A stretch of DNA of 64,000 bases from Roseomonas fluvialis (GTDB lineage: Bacteria; Pseudomonadota; Alphaproteobacteria; Acetobacterales; Acetobacteraceae). Both the position numbers and the translations under genes were made by a program. A model generated the notes under the pieces. It searched no databases, was not told where the DNA came from, and saw only the letters and a program-made list of their open reading frames with translations. Positions 31,148 to 41,700 of the stretch are shown one piece after another (within the stretch, counting starts at the first letter, position 1; each line of letters starts with the position of its first letter). Location: positions 4,055,001-4,119,000 of the forward strand of contig NZ_AP025637.1 of assembly GCF_022846615.1 (NCBI RefSeq), read 5' to 3'.

Positions 31148-33784
31148 ATGGACGGCAGCATCGCCCAGCGCGCGATCCGCACGACCTGCCCCTATTGCGG
31201 TGTGGGCTGCGGCGTGGTCGCGACACCCGATGGCCGTGGCGGGGCGGCCATCGCGGGGGACGCGACGCATCCCGCCAATGCCGGGCGGCTGTGTAGCAAG
31301 GGCACCGCGCTGGGCGAAACACTGTCGCTCGACGAACGCCTGCTGCATCCGGAGGTGAACGGCAAGCGCGCGTCGTGGGACGCCGCGCTGGATGCAGTCG
31401 CCGAAGGCTTCCGCCGCGGCCTCGCGCAACATGGGCCTGACGGCGTGGCGCTGTATGTCTCGGGCCAGTTGCTGACCGAGGACTATTACGCCGCCAACCG
31501 CTTCGCCAAGGGCGTGCTTGGCACCGCCAACATCGACAGTAATTCGCGCCTGTGCATGGCGAGCGCGGTCGCCGCCCATATCCGCGCCTTCGGCGAGGAT
31601 GTGGTGCCCGGCGTCTACGACGACCTGGAACTGGCCGATACGATCGTACTTGTCGGCAGCAACCTCGCCTGGTGCCATCCGGTACTGTTCCAGCGCATCC
31701 AGGCCGCGAAGGCACGGCGACCGACCATGCAGGTCATCGTGGTCGATCCACGCCGCACCGCGACCTGCGAGGGCGCGGCGCTGCACCTGCCGCTGCGTCC
31801 CGGCAGCGACGTGGCGCTGTTCGCCTCGCTGCTGGTGCACCTGGCCGATCACGACCATGCGCATGCCGCGTATCTCGGCGCACACACCGAGGGCGCCGCC
31901 GAAGCGCTTGCCGCCGCGCGCTCCATCGCCCCGCGCGCAGCCGAATTCACGGGCCTCGATCCTGCCGCGATCGCGCGCTTCTGCGCGGCATGGGCGCGCA
32001 GCCCGCGCACCGTCACGCTCTGGAGCCAGGGCGTCAACCAATCCTCCGCCGGCACCGACAAGGCGAACGCCATCATCAACTGCCACCTGCTGACGGGGCG
32101 GATCGGCACGCCAGGCGCGGGGCCCTTCAGCGTGACCGGACAGCCCAATGCGATGGGCGGGCGCGAGACCGGCGCCCTCGCAACCATGCTGGCCGGACAT
32201 CTGCGCTTCGACGTGCCCGCCGAACACGCCGCGCTCGCTGCCTTCTGGCGCGCGCCGGCCTTGCCGACGGCGCCGGGGCTGAAGGCGACGCAGCTCTTTG
32301 CCGCGCTCGCGGAACAGCGCATCGGCGCGCTGTGGGTCATGGCGACCAACCCCGCCGTGTCGCTGCCCAATGGCGACGGGGTGCGTGCGGCGCTGGCCCG
32401 CGCGCCGTTCCTCGTCGTGTCCGAGACCACGCGGCGGTCCGACACCGCGGGCTACGCGCATGTGCGCCTGCCCGCGCTCGCCTGGGGCGAGAAGGACGGC
32501 ACGGTGACCAACAGCGAGCGCGTGATCAGCCGCCAGCGCGGCTTCCTGCCGTGGCCGGGCGACGCGCGGCCGGATTGGTGGGCCGTCGCGCAGGTCGCGG
32601 CGCGCCTGGGCACCGCATTCGGCTGGAAGGGACCCGCCGCGATCTTCCGCGAACATGCGGCGGTGACGGGGCTTGCCCGTCCTTCCCGGCGCGCCTTCGA
32701 CATTTCCGGCCTCGCCCAACTGTCGGACGCGCAGTACGACGCGCTGGCGCCGACGCGCTGGCCCGTGCCCCCGCATGGCACCGCCACCAGGCGCTTCTTT
32801 GCCGCCGGCGGCACGCTGGCGCCGCGCGCATGCCTGGTGCCTACGCCCTTCCGCGCGCCAGTCGAGGATGTCTGCAGCGCTTTCCCGCTGCGCCTGCTGA
32901 CCGGCCGCCTGCGCGACCAATGGCACAGCATGACCCGCACCGGCACTGTGCCGCGCCTCATGGCCCATGCGCCCGAACCGGTGCTGACACTGCATCCGCA
33001 GGACGCGGCGGGGCTGCCGGATGGCGGTCTGGTCGAAGCGCGCTCCGCGCGCGGCAGCGCGGTGTTTCGCCTGGCGCTGGACGAGGGCCAGCGGCGCGGC
33101 ACAGCCTTCGCGCCGATGCACTGGACGGCGCAATTCGCGCCGGCCGCGCGCGTCAATGCGCTGGTCGCGCCGCATGCCGACCCGGTGTCGTTCCAGCCTG
33201 AACTGAAGAATGCAGCCATCCGCGTCGCGCCGTTCGCCGCCACCTGGCATGCCTTCCTGCTCCTGCCGCGACGCCTGTCGGCCGACATTGCGCCATGGTG
33301 CGCCGCGATCCCGGTCCAGGGCGGCGCCTGGCGGCACGAACTCGCCGGAAGCGACAGTCCGGCCGAGGCCTTCGCGCGGCTGCGCAGCCTGATCGCGGCG
33401 CAGGACGCCGCATGGCAGGTGCTCGAGGACGCAGCGGCCGGGGTCTACCGCGCCGCCGTGCTGCGCGGGGGCAGGCTGCTCGGCGCTGTGCTGCTCGGCC
33501 CCGACGCAGCCCTCCCGCCGCGCGCCTGGCTGTCGGCGCTGATGGCCGGCGAAGGGCCGCTGTCGATCGCCGAACGCGCCGCACTGCTCGCGGGCATCCT
33601 GCCGGGCGGTCCACCAGCCTCGCCGCTGGTCTGCGCCTGCCATGGCGTGAGCGCGGCCACGATTCGCGGCTGCGGCGCGCCCGACGTGGACGGCGTGGGT
33701 GCCGCGACCGGCGCGGGCACCGGCTGCGGATCCTGCCGTCCCGAGATCGCCGTGCTGATCGCCCGCCAGCCGGAGGATGCGTGA
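31148..33784 (+). CDS. nasA: assimilatory molybdenum nitrate reductase with C-terminal BFD-like domain
   Basis: This 878-residue molybdopterin enzyme matches assimilatory nitrate reductase NasA/NarB. An N-terminal [4Fe-4S] motif has Cys14, Cys17, Cys21 and Cys49. The bis-MGD region includes GSNLAWCHPVLFQRI, SQGVNQSSAGTDKANAI and TGQPNAMGGRETG. The last 60 residues form a BFD-type [2Fe-2S] domain (CACHGVS ... GTGCGSC), as in NasA of Klebsiella. No signal peptide is present, consistent with a cytoplasmic assimilatory enzyme. It follows a 54-nt gap, the longest within the downstream operon, and shares one base with cysG. Confidence 0.94.
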   Translation: MDGSIAQRAIRTTCPYCGVGCGVVATPDGRGGAAIAGDATHPANAGRLCSKGTALGETLSLDERLLHPEVNGKRASWDAALDAVAEGFRRGLAQHGPDGVALYVSGQLLTEDYYAANRFAKGVLGTANIDSNSRLCMASAVAAHIRAFGEDVVPGVYDDLELADTIVLVGSNLAWCHPVLFQRIQAAKARRPTMQVIVVDPRRTATCEGAALHLPLRPGSDVALFASLLVHLADHDHAHAAYLGAHTEGAAEALAAARSIAPRAAEFTGLDPAAIARFCAAWARSPRTVTLWSQGVNQSSAGTDKANAIINCHLLTGRIGTPGAGPFSVTGQPNAMGGRETGALATMLAGHLRFDVPAEHAALAAFWRAPALPTAPGLKATQLFAALAEQRIGALWVMATNPAVSLPNGDGVRAALARAPFLVVSETTRRSDTAGYAHVRLPALAWGEKDGTVTNSERVISRQRGFLPWPGDARPDWWAVAQVAARLGTAFGWKGPAAIFREHAAVTGLARPSRRAFDISGLAQLSDAQYDALAPTRWPVPPHGTATRRFFAAGGTLAPRACLVPTPFRAPVEDVCSAFPLRLLTGRLRDQWHSMTRTGTVPRLMAHAPEPVLTLHPQDAAGLPDGGLVEARSARGSAVFRLALDEGQRRGTAFAPMHWTAQFAPAARVNALVAPHADPVSFQPELKNAAIRVAPFAATWHAFLLLPRRLSADIAPWCAAIPVQGGAWRHELAGSDSPAEAFARLRSLIAAQDAAWQVLEDAAAGVYRAAVLRGGRLLGAVLLGPDAALPPRAWLSALMAGEGPLSIAERAALLAGILPGGPPASPLVCACHGVSAATIRGCGAPDVDGVGAATGAGTGCGSCRPEIAVLIARQPEDA

Positions 33785-35187
33785 TGCGCCACTTCCCCGC
33801 CTTCCTCGATCTCCATGGCCGTACTGCATTGCTGATCGGCGAAGGCGAGACCGTGGCGCGCAAGGCCGAACCGCTGCGGCGCGCCGGCGCCTTGCTGCGC
33901 CAGGCATCCCGCTTCGATGCCGTGCTGCTGGATGGCGTTGCAATCGCGATCGGCGCCGATGCACCCGAGGACGATCTGCGCGCGCTGTCGGTCGAGGCGC
34001 AGCGGCGCGGAATCCCGGTCAACATCGTCGACCGCAGCGAACTGTGTTCCTTCATCATGCCGGCAATCGTCGATCGCGATCCGGTCACGGTGGCGATCTC
34101 GACCGGCGGCGCGGCACCCACTCTCGCGCGCATGGTGCGCCAATCCATCGAGACCGTGCTGCCACCGCGCCTGGGTGCGCTGGCGGCGCTGGCCAGCCGC
34201 TTCCAGGCCTTGGTCCGCCGTCGCCTGCCGGATCTTCCAGCCCGGCGCCGCTTCATCGACGCGGCGCTGGGCGGACGGCCCGGCCAGCTCGCACTCGCCG
34301 GTTGCGACACCGAGGCGTCGGGCGCCTTCGCCGCGGCGCTGGAGACCGCCGACGCGGCACCTGCCGGCGTGGTGTACTTGGTCGGTGCCGGACCCGGTGC
34401 GGCTGACCTGCTGACGCTCCGCGCGCTGCGCCTGCTGGGAGAAGCGGATGTCATCGTGCATGACCGGCTGGTGGCGGACGCGGTGCTGGACATGGCGCGG
34501 CGCGACGCGGTGCGCATCTTCGTGGGCAAGGCGCGCGCCAACCACTGCATGCCGCAGGGGGAGATCAACGCGCTGCTGGTGCGCCTGGCGCAGGACGGGA
34601 AGCGCGTGGTGCGGCTGAAGGGTGGCGACCCCTTCGTGTTCGGCCGCGGCGGCGAGGAAGCGGCCGCCCTGGCCGAGGCCGGCATCCACCACGAGGTGGT
34701 CCCCGGCGTCACCGCAGCCCTGGCCTGCGCGGCCGAGACCGGGATACCGCTGACGCATCGCGACGCCGCGCGCGCGCTCGTGCTGGTCACGGGCCATACG
34801 CGGGATGGGCGGCTGGATGTGGACTTCGCGGCGCTGGCGCGGCCCGGGCAGACCGTCGCGATCTATATGGGGCTATCGACCTTGCCGGAACTCGCCGCCG
34901 GGTTGATCGGCGCCGGGCTCGACCCGTCCACGCCAGCGGCGATGGTCGAGGATGGCGGGACCGGCGCCTCGCGTAGGCTCGACGGCACGCTCGGCACGCT
35001 GCCGGATAGCGCCATCGGCTGGGCGTCGGGGCGGCCTGCCCTGATCCTGGTCGGCGAGGTCGTGGGCCGGGCGCCGCTGCGGCCCACGCCGTGCGGCGCG
35101 ATCGTCCACGACAAGCGCGCAATATCACGCGGCGATGGTCGGCGTGCGCCGGGCGCATCGGCCGCTGCCGAGGGTCGCGGGGCCTGA
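33784..35187 (+). CDS. cysG: siroheme synthase CysG (multifunctional)
   Basis: This 467-residue protein makes siroheme from uroporphyrinogen III for the nitrite reductase. Residues 1–200 are the dehydrogenase/ferrochelatase part, with the NAD-binding LLIGEGETVARKAEPLRRAG and the TGGAAPTLARMVR region. Residues about 210–440 are the S-adenosylmethionine-dependent uroporphyrinogen III methyltransferase, with VYLVGAGPGAADLLTLRALR, RLKGGDPFVFGRGGEEA and VPGVTAALA. The first domain contains a short deletion-like shortening relative to E. coli CysG, but motifs are kept. It is the last gene of the nitrate operon. No clear terminator hairpin was found after it. Confidence 0.93.
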   Translation: MRHFPAFLDLHGRTALLIGEGETVARKAEPLRRAGALLRQASRFDAVLLDGVAIAIGADAPEDDLRALSVEAQRRGIPVNIVDRSELCSFIMPAIVDRDPVTVAISTGGAAPTLARMVRQSIETVLPPRLGALAALASRFQALVRRRLPDLPARRRFIDAALGGRPGQLALAGCDTEASGAFAAALETADAAPAGVVYLVGAGPGAADLLTLRALRLLGEADVIVHDRLVADAVLDMARRDAVRIFVGKARANHCMPQGEINALLVRLAQDGKRVVRLKGGDPFVFGRGGEEAAALAEAGIHHEVVPGVTAALACAAETGIPLTHRDAARALVLVTGHTRDGRLDVDFAALARPGQTVAIYMGLSTLPELAAGLIGAGLDPSTPAAMVEDGGTGASRRLDGTLGTLPDSAIGWASGRPALILVGEVVGRAPLRPTPCGAIVHDKRAISRGDGRRAPGASAAAEGRGA

Positions 35188-35267
35188 GCCAGGCCTCTCG
35201 GCGCGACCAAACCGCTGCTTCGCCTTGCGCATCGGCGCGCGAGGCCGGTTGTGCGGCTCGGAATGGC

Positions 35268-35530
35268 CTACGGTGCGAAATCAGCTACCACCAGCCGCAG
35301 TCTGGTGCCCTGCAGCCGGATGACGATGCCGGCCACGGCGTTTTCGTTCACGTCGCCCTGCCCGCCCCGCAGCGTGTCAGTATCCGTCGTTACCGTCGAT
35401 GAGGCTTGCTGCGGGCGATCCGGTCAGCACGCCGTTGATGGTAGAGCCGACCCGTCAGCGACGCTGGCGTTGCCCGCGGCGCCCGTCGCGTGCGCCGACA
35501 CGTGCTCCAACGGCCCGAATGACCTGGCCG
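35268..35530 (-). pseudogene. frameshifted remnant of an RTX/calcium-binding-type protein
   Basis: Read on the minus strand, three overlapping frames together give an RTX-like C-terminal fragment: GNASVADGS in one frame, INGVLTGSPAASLIDGNDGY in the next, and DTLRGGQGDV followed by VIRLQGTRLRLVVADFAP and a TAG stop in the third. The joined LIDGNDGY–DTLRGGQGD looks like hemolysin-type GGxGxD repeats. Two frameshifts make it non-functional. The 35188–35548 gap holds nothing else. It may be a relic of another peroxidase-RTX or adhesin gene in this region. The call rests on short motifs only. Confidence 0.4.
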
Positions 35531-35548
35531 CGGGCCGATGCTTCCCGG

Positions 35549-36274
35549 TCAGACAGGCCGCGCGTACTCCGTACCCGGCAATGCTGCCGACCGCGCCTCG
35601 GTCTGCGCGGAGTGCGGTGCGCCATCGCGATCCACCTGTATGCGGGAGGCCAGGAGCGCTGCCTGCGTGCGATTGCGCACCTGCATTTTCTGCAGCAGGT
35701 TCGTCACGTAGTGCTTCACGGTCTTCTCGCTCAGTTCGATGCGCTGGCCGATCTCCTTGTTGCTGATGCCCATCGCGATGTACGAGAGGATCTGCGCCTC
35801 GCGCGCACTCAGGCGCATCGTCGGTGCACCATCCGGCGCGGCGTTGTGGACCTTGCGATCGAGCCGCGCGAACAGCGAGGCCGCGAGATTCGGTGTAACG
35901 TAGGTTTCGCCGCCATGCACGGCGCGCAGCGCGGTGATCAGTTCCGCCCCACCCACGCCCTTGAGCACGTAGCCGCGCACGCCTGTCTTGATCGCCTCGA
36001 GGATCCGATCGCTATCGGCGACGACGGTGAGCATCAGGATGCGCACGGCGGGCGAATTGGCCGTGATCGCTGCGACCGCCCGGATGCCGTCGCCGCCCTC
36101 CGAGAGGTTCATGTCCAGGAGCATCACGTCGGGCCCGAGGTCGCGGCTGATGCGCACCGCATCCTCGGCCGACGCGCCCTCACCAACGACCTCGATGTCG
36201 GCCACCGCCCGCAGGGTCTGCATCACGCCATCCCGAAACAACGGGTGGTCGTCAACGACTGCAACGCGGATCAT
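35549..36274 (-). CDS. NarL/FixJ-type response regulator
   Basis: This 241-residue protein has a receiver domain (residues 1–120) with the acidic pair DD at 8–9 and phosphoacceptor Asp54 in LLDMNLSEGG, and a LuxR-type helix-turn-helix domain (about 150–210; LSAREAQILSYIAMGISNKE then SEKTVKHYVTNLL). A disordered tail follows. It is encoded downstream of its histidine kinase with a 4-nt overlap (ATGA), so the pair is translated together. Its targets are not known. The nearby peroxidase and nitrate genes are candidates by position only. Confidence 0.93.
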   Translation of the reverse strand: MIRVAVVDDHPLFRDGVMQTLRAVADIEVVGEGASAEDAVRISRDLGPDVMLLDMNLSEGGDGIRAVAAITANSPAVRILMLTVVADSDRILEAIKTGVRGYVLKGVGGAELITALRAVHGGETYVTPNLAASLFARLDRKVHNAAPDGAPTMRLSAREAQILSYIAMGISNKEIGQRIELSEKTVKHYVTNLLQKMQVRNRTQAALLASRIQVDRDGAPHSAQTEARSAALPGTEYARPV

Positions 36275-37971
36275 GAGCCCGTCCTCCCTTCCGGTGTGAC
36301 GAACGGCATTGTCGCCGTCAGGCGCGTGCCATTCCCGGGCACGGTGTCGATACGCAGAGTCCCGCCCAGGCTCTCCATGCGGTTCGCAAGCCCCGAAAGA
36401 CCGAGGCCACCATGCGGTCCGCCGAAGATCGGCAGCGTCATGCCCGGACCGGTGTCCGAGATCTCGACCACGATCGTTCCATCACGGCACCAGGCATCGA
36501 CCGACTGGCCCTTTCCCTGCGCATGACGGAAGGAATTGTTCAGCCCCTCCTGAACGAACCGACAGATGCTTGTCTTGACGAAGTGGGGCGTGTCGGACGG
36601 CAGCCCGGCGAAGTGGCTCGCGACAACCGTGCCGGTGCGCCGCTCATGCCCCTCGATCACCGATGCGATGGCATCCGCGAAGGGCAGTTGCGTGACGCCG
36701 GGCATGCACAGTCCGGCACTGATGCTGCGCACCTCGTTCATCGCATCCGACAGCGCTGTCCGTATGGGGCCGAAGGGGGGCTCGTCGTCGCCGGCCGGCG
36801 CCACGGTGCCGAGGCGCAGCAGCGCGAAGCTGATCAGCTGGGCCGGTCCGTCGTGCAGTTCTGCGCCAAGGCGATGCAGGAACTGCTCGTTCTCCGCGGC
36901 GGCGAGCCGGGACGCCTGTTCGACCCTGCCACGCAGCAACGAGTTCTGGCTGAGCAGATCGGACAGCTCGCGAACCTTCTCCGTGAGGGAATGCCGCTGC
37001 TGCTCGATCAGCTGGCTGCCGCGGGTCACGATGCCCAGCAGCGACACGATCATCGCGATGAAGACCGCGCCGGTGACCACCCAGGTGTCTCGACGCGACC
37101 GGACAAGCTCGTTGTTCAGGACCTCGGCGTTCTCGTAGAACTCCGCGACCGCGACCACGCGCCCCGCCGCGTTGCGGATCGGGACATAGACCTCGATCAG
37201 CGGAACATTCATGTTCCGTTCCCACGTACTTTCGGCATCGTCCAGGATGTCGAACTCGACCGAGGTCATGCCGTCCAGCGCCCTGCGCAGCGCTTCGGTC
37301 GGCTCGAACCTCTGGCCGAGGATCTGCGGATTGGTGCTGTAGACGACCGTGCCCTCGGGGGACCAGATTTTCAGGGCGGCAACCTGCATGCGCTCCGAGG
37401 CCCGCCGCATGAGCGCGTCGATGGCTTCGTGCTGCGCCGGAGAAATCACGTCACCGACTTCGCTGTTCGCGAAATGCGGCCCGAGGATGTGGTCGACGAA
37501 CAACGTCGCCGCCGCTCCGGCGTGATACTTCGCCTTGTCCTCGATGGTGGAGGAAATCCAGTGTCCCTGGACCAGCATGCCCATCAGGAGCACGGCGCTG
37601 CTCACCACGGAAAACTGTGCGGTCAGGCTGAGCGAGCGTGGCCAAGCGCGTGAGGCACGGCTGCGCGGCGCGGCGTCGGCGAGGCAGATGCCGGGCTCCG
37701 GTACCGGCCGCGCCGCAGACCTTCGCCACCAGCACAGCCGCTGCACAAGGCCCGATGCCGTTCGCCCTGCGTGACGCGACCGCGGTTCGCCCCGATCCAG
37801 AGGGCACCCGGTGCGGGCCGCATCGACGATATTCTCCTCCGTCACGGCCGGATCGCTGCCATCGGCCGGCGATGCCCGCACCACACCCCGAACCGGCCCA
37901 GCCGGCGCCGTGTCCACCAGCCTGCTGGTGACGCGCCGCCCAAGCCAGCGTTGAGGCTTCGACCCGATCAT
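36271..37971 (-). CDS. NarX-like sensor histidine kinase (HisKA_3 type)
   Basis: This up-to-566-residue kinase has a first transmembrane helix at about 115–140, an extracytoplasmic sensor domain (about 140–290), a second helix (about 295–315, TGAVFIAMIVSLLGIV), then HisKA_3 with the phosphoacceptor His373 in AELHDGPAQL and a HATPase_c domain (NNSFRHAQG, DTGPGM, GLGLSGLANRMESLGG). The first 110 residues are Arg/Pro-rich and unlike kinases, so the true start may be further in; a GTG at 37845 is one alternative. The sensor lacks recognised P-box features of NarX, so the signal is unknown. It precedes and overlaps the response regulator. Confidence 0.88.
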   Translation of the reverse strand: MIGSKPQRWLGRRVTSRLVDTAPAGPVRGVVRASPADGSDPAVTEENIVDAARTGCPLDRGEPRSRHAGRTASGLVQRLCWWRRSAARPVPEPGICLADAAPRSRASRAWPRSLSLTAQFSVVSSAVLLMGMLVQGHWISSTIEDKAKYHAGAAATLFVDHILGPHFANSEVGDVISPAQHEAIDALMRRASERMQVAALKIWSPEGTVVYSTNPQILGQRFEPTEALRRALDGMTSVEFDILDDAESTWERNMNVPLIEVYVPIRNAAGRVVAVAEFYENAEVLNNELVRSRRDTWVVTGAVFIAMIVSLLGIVTRGSQLIEQQRHSLTEKVRELSDLLSQNSLLRGRVEQASRLAAAENEQFLHRLGAELHDGPAQLISFALLRLGTVAPAGDDEPPFGPIRTALSDAMNEVRSISAGLCMPGVTQLPFADAIASVIEGHERRTGTVVASHFAGLPSDTPHFVKTSICRFVQEGLNNSFRHAQGKGQSVDAWCRDGTIVVEISDTGPGMTLPIFGGPHGGLGLSGLANRMESLGGTLRIDTVPGNGTRLTATMPFVTPEGRTGS

Positions 37972-38763
37972 GCAGCGCAGCCCGATCGGCGCGGATGTTC
38001 ACCCGGCCCACGCGGCAAATGCAGATGGCGAGACCGCGCGCCGTCAGGCCCGTGGCCGGCAACCGCCGGCCGCAAAGCAGCCGTTCGCGCGCGCCGCACG
38101 CCAACTTGCCCCTTTGGTTGAATACGCATGATATGATTTCTTCTGCACTTTTTCCGTGTGTTTCTTTTTGTCGTCTCTATTCATTAGTTTTTTTCTGCGT
38201 AATCATCCCTCTCCACATCTTTTGTACGCGCACCAGGCCACTTCCAGCAACATGATTGAATAGGTCGGTACAACGCATCGCGGGGCGCAGTTGTCCGTGA
38301 TTCCGTATCTTTTTGTTGTGACGTAGCGATCCGCCGGAGCGTGCTGGGCCGGACGCACATGCGCAATCGCGGCTGCGGTGCGCGGCGCGGGCCGCAGCGT
38401 GTTCGTCCGCCCGCAGCGCTGCGCGTCAGGCGCGAACCGGCAGGTCCTTGCGCCGTGCGACGCCACGACACGTAAGACGGTGGCGGAGGCTGACCGGCAT
38501 CACGATACGCATCCACGGGCGATGCGCATCACGTCGCATCGCGCGCGTTCGCGCCGCGGACGATGCGCGCGCGCGTGACGTCAGCCTTAGGTCTGAAGCC
38601 CTTGGTCTGAACGCCCGTGAGACCTCAGTCGCATCGAACGAGTCCTCAGCCCGTATGGCATTCCGGCCCGGGCGCGGCGGACAGTGACCCGACGACATTC
38701 CGCTTTCCGCGACCGTCGGATCCACCGCGGCTTCGCGCAGCACCCGGCCGGAGGATCTCGATC
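37972..38763. other. long intergenic region upstream of peroxidase 1 with AT-rich island
   Basis: About 790 bp without a convincing gene. Positions 38117–38300 are strikingly T-rich and AT-rich compared with the rest of the window, including runs such as GTTTCTTTTTG and TTAGTTTTTTTC. The 3' half (38450–38620) contains alternating CG stretches and a TGACGTCA palindrome near 38576. It must hold the promoter of peroxidase 1 and probably that of the divergent kinase. It shows no clear similarity to the promoter regions of peroxidases 2 and 3. Confidence 0.5.
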
Positions 38764-41700
38764 ATGGTCACCTACATCCGCAGCGACCTGGAGTTCATCC
38801 TCGACCAGATCAAGATCGCCGAGCAGCACGCGGCGGGCGCGCCATTGTTCGGCCCGGGCGGGCTCGTGCCCGCCTACAATGTGAGCTTCGGTCTGCGGAC
38901 CGTCGATGGCACCTACAACCATCTGCTTCCCGGACAGGAGAACTGGGGCGCCTCCGACGTGCAGTTCCCTGCGCTCGTCGATCCCTCCTATGCACCGGGC
39001 TATACCCCGTCGAACAATCCGGCCTCGATCGTCTTCGACCCCAGCCTGCGGACCATCTCCAACCTGATCGTCGATCAGACGCTGGGCAATCCGGCTGCAA
39101 TCCTCGAGGCGCTGGAACGTGGCGGCGTCAGGGCGCCGACGCTCGACAACGTCGCTCTGGTCACCACGATCTACCAGGCGTTCAAGCCAGCGTCCGACGC
39201 CGAGTATCAGGCGCGCGTTGCGTTGCAGAATGCGGAAGCGCTGGCGAACGAGCTCAGTGATCCCGCCCCGCCTGGCGGGGAGCTGACGCCCGAACAGCAG
39301 ACGGCACTCGACGCGGCACAGGCTGCGGTCGTCGTCGCGGCCGCAGCCCATGCCGCGGCGCTGAACGATCTAGAGGCAGCACGTACAGTGCGTGACGCCG
39401 CCCTTGTGCCGTTCGGCATCGCGATGGACGGCGACAACGTCCACTTGCCGAACATCTCCCCCGATGTCGGCCTGTCGGCATCGTTCAACTCCTGGTTCAC
39501 GCTGTTCGGCCAGTTCTTCGACCACGGGCTCGACCTGGTGAACAAGGGCGGCAGCGGCACCGTCTTCATCCCGCTGCAGGCGGATGATCCGCTTTATGTC
39601 GAGGGCAGCGACACCAACTTCATGGTGCTGACGCGCGCGACCGTCTCGGCCGGTACGGACGGCATCATGGGAACCGCCGACGATGTGGGGCCGGTCAACA
39701 CCACCACCTCCTATGTCGACCAGAACCAGACCTACACCTCGCACCCGTCGCACCAGGTGTTCCTGCGCGAGTATGTGCTGAATACCGATGGGCAGCCGGT
39801 CGCAACAGGGAAGCTGATCGAAGGCCTGAATGGCGGTATGGCGACCTGGGGCGAGGTCAAGGCCCAGGCGCTTGCGATGCTCGGCATCACGCTGACGGAC
39901 CAGGACGTCGGTAGCGTTCCGCTTCTCCGGACGGATCAGTACGGGAACTTCATCCCGCACCCCGACACCGGCTTCCCCCAGGTCATCACCGGCGTGGGCC
40001 TGGACGGCATCCCGAATACCGCCGACGACATCACCATATCGGGCACGCCGGGCGCGCCTGTCACGCTGGACACGGCGATCCGGACGAACCATGCCTTCCT
40101 CGCAGACATCGCGCACGACGCGGTTCCGAAGGGCATCGACGACGGCGACGTCACGATCGGCCTCGCCAATCCGGGCAACAACCCGGACGTCTACGACAAC
40201 GAATTGCTGGACGCGCACTTCATGGCGGGCGACGGGCGCGTCAACGAGAACATCGGGCTGACTGCGGTGCACCACGTGTTCCACTCGGAACACAACCGCC
40301 TGGTCGAACACACCAAGAGCGTCGTGCTCGCCGATGCCGTGGCGATGCTCGCCGGCGGCGCATCCCAGGCTGAAGCGGTCGCCTTCCTCAATGAATGGCT
40401 TGCTGTCGACGTGGCGGTGGTGCCGCAGGGAGCGGCCGTCAACAGCCTCGCCTGGGATGGCGAACGCCTGTTCCAGGCGGCGAAGTTCGGCACCGAGATG
40501 CAGTACCAGCACCTGGTGTTCGAGGAATTTGCCCGTAAGGTCCAGCCGCAGGTCGATTTCTTCATCGTACCGGATGGCTTCGACACCACGATCAACCCGG
40601 ACATCGTCGCCGAGTTCGCGCATGTGGTCTATCGCTTCGGGCATTCGATGCTCACGGAATCGATCGACCGCTTCGACCCGTCCTTCAACGCCGATCACAT
40701 CAGCCTGGTCGACGGCTTCCTCAATCCGGCCGCCTTCACGACGACCAACGGCGTCGAGGACGGGCTGGCGGCGGGCGACATCATCCGCGGCATGACGCGC
40801 CAGGTCGGCAACGAGATCGACGAGTTCGTCACGAGCGCCCTGCGCAACAACTTGCTGGGCCTGCCGCTCGACCTCGCGACCATCAACCTGGCCCGCGGGC
40901 GCGATACAGGCGTGCCGACGCTGAACGAGGCACGGCGCGAGTTCTACGAAGCGACCAATAACGATTCGATGCTGCGACCCTATGAGAGCTGGATCGACTT
41001 CGCGAGCAACCTGAAGAACGAGGCCTCGATCATCAACTTCATCGCGGCCTACGGGACGCATACGTCAATCACCAACGAGACGACGCTGGAGGGCAAGCGC
41101 GCCGCGGCGATGGCGATCATCTTCGGAGAAGCGCAGACCGTCGGCGTGGATGATCCGAACACACCGGAGGACGAGTCCCGCACCTTTGCCGTACCTGGCG
41201 ATGCCGAGGACTTCCTGAACGGCCGCGGCGCCCACGCGTCCACCCTCGGTGGCCTCGAGAACGTCGACCTGTGGATCGGCGGCCTGGCCGAAAAGATCCT
41301 GCCCTTCGGCGGCATGCTGGGTTCCACCTTCAATTTCGTCTTCGAAGTGCAGATGGAGAAGCTGCAGAACGCTGACCGCTTCTACTACCTGCAGCGCCTG
41401 GATGGCCTGCACCTGTTCGGCGAGATGGAGAACAACTCCTTCGCCTCCATGATCATGCGCAACACCGATGCGACGCACTTGCCATCGGATGTGTTCTCGA
41501 CGCCTGGCCTGATTCTCGAGGTCGACCAGACGAGGCAATGGAACCCAGACCTGGGGACCGCCGACCCGGCGGGGGGCACCGTGCTCACGCCGCTTGTCAT
41601 CCGCAACAATCCGGCCACCGCCGGTCCGGACGCCAACTACCTGCGCTACACGGGCGACGAGCATGTCGTCCTTGGTGGCACCGAGGGCAACGACATCCTG

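Noticed and set aside
30401..33964. 1187-codon minus-strand open frame opposite the nitrate reductase region
   Set aside because: It spans several well-supported plus-strand genes and their junctions and has the Arg/His-rich composition of an antisense frame.
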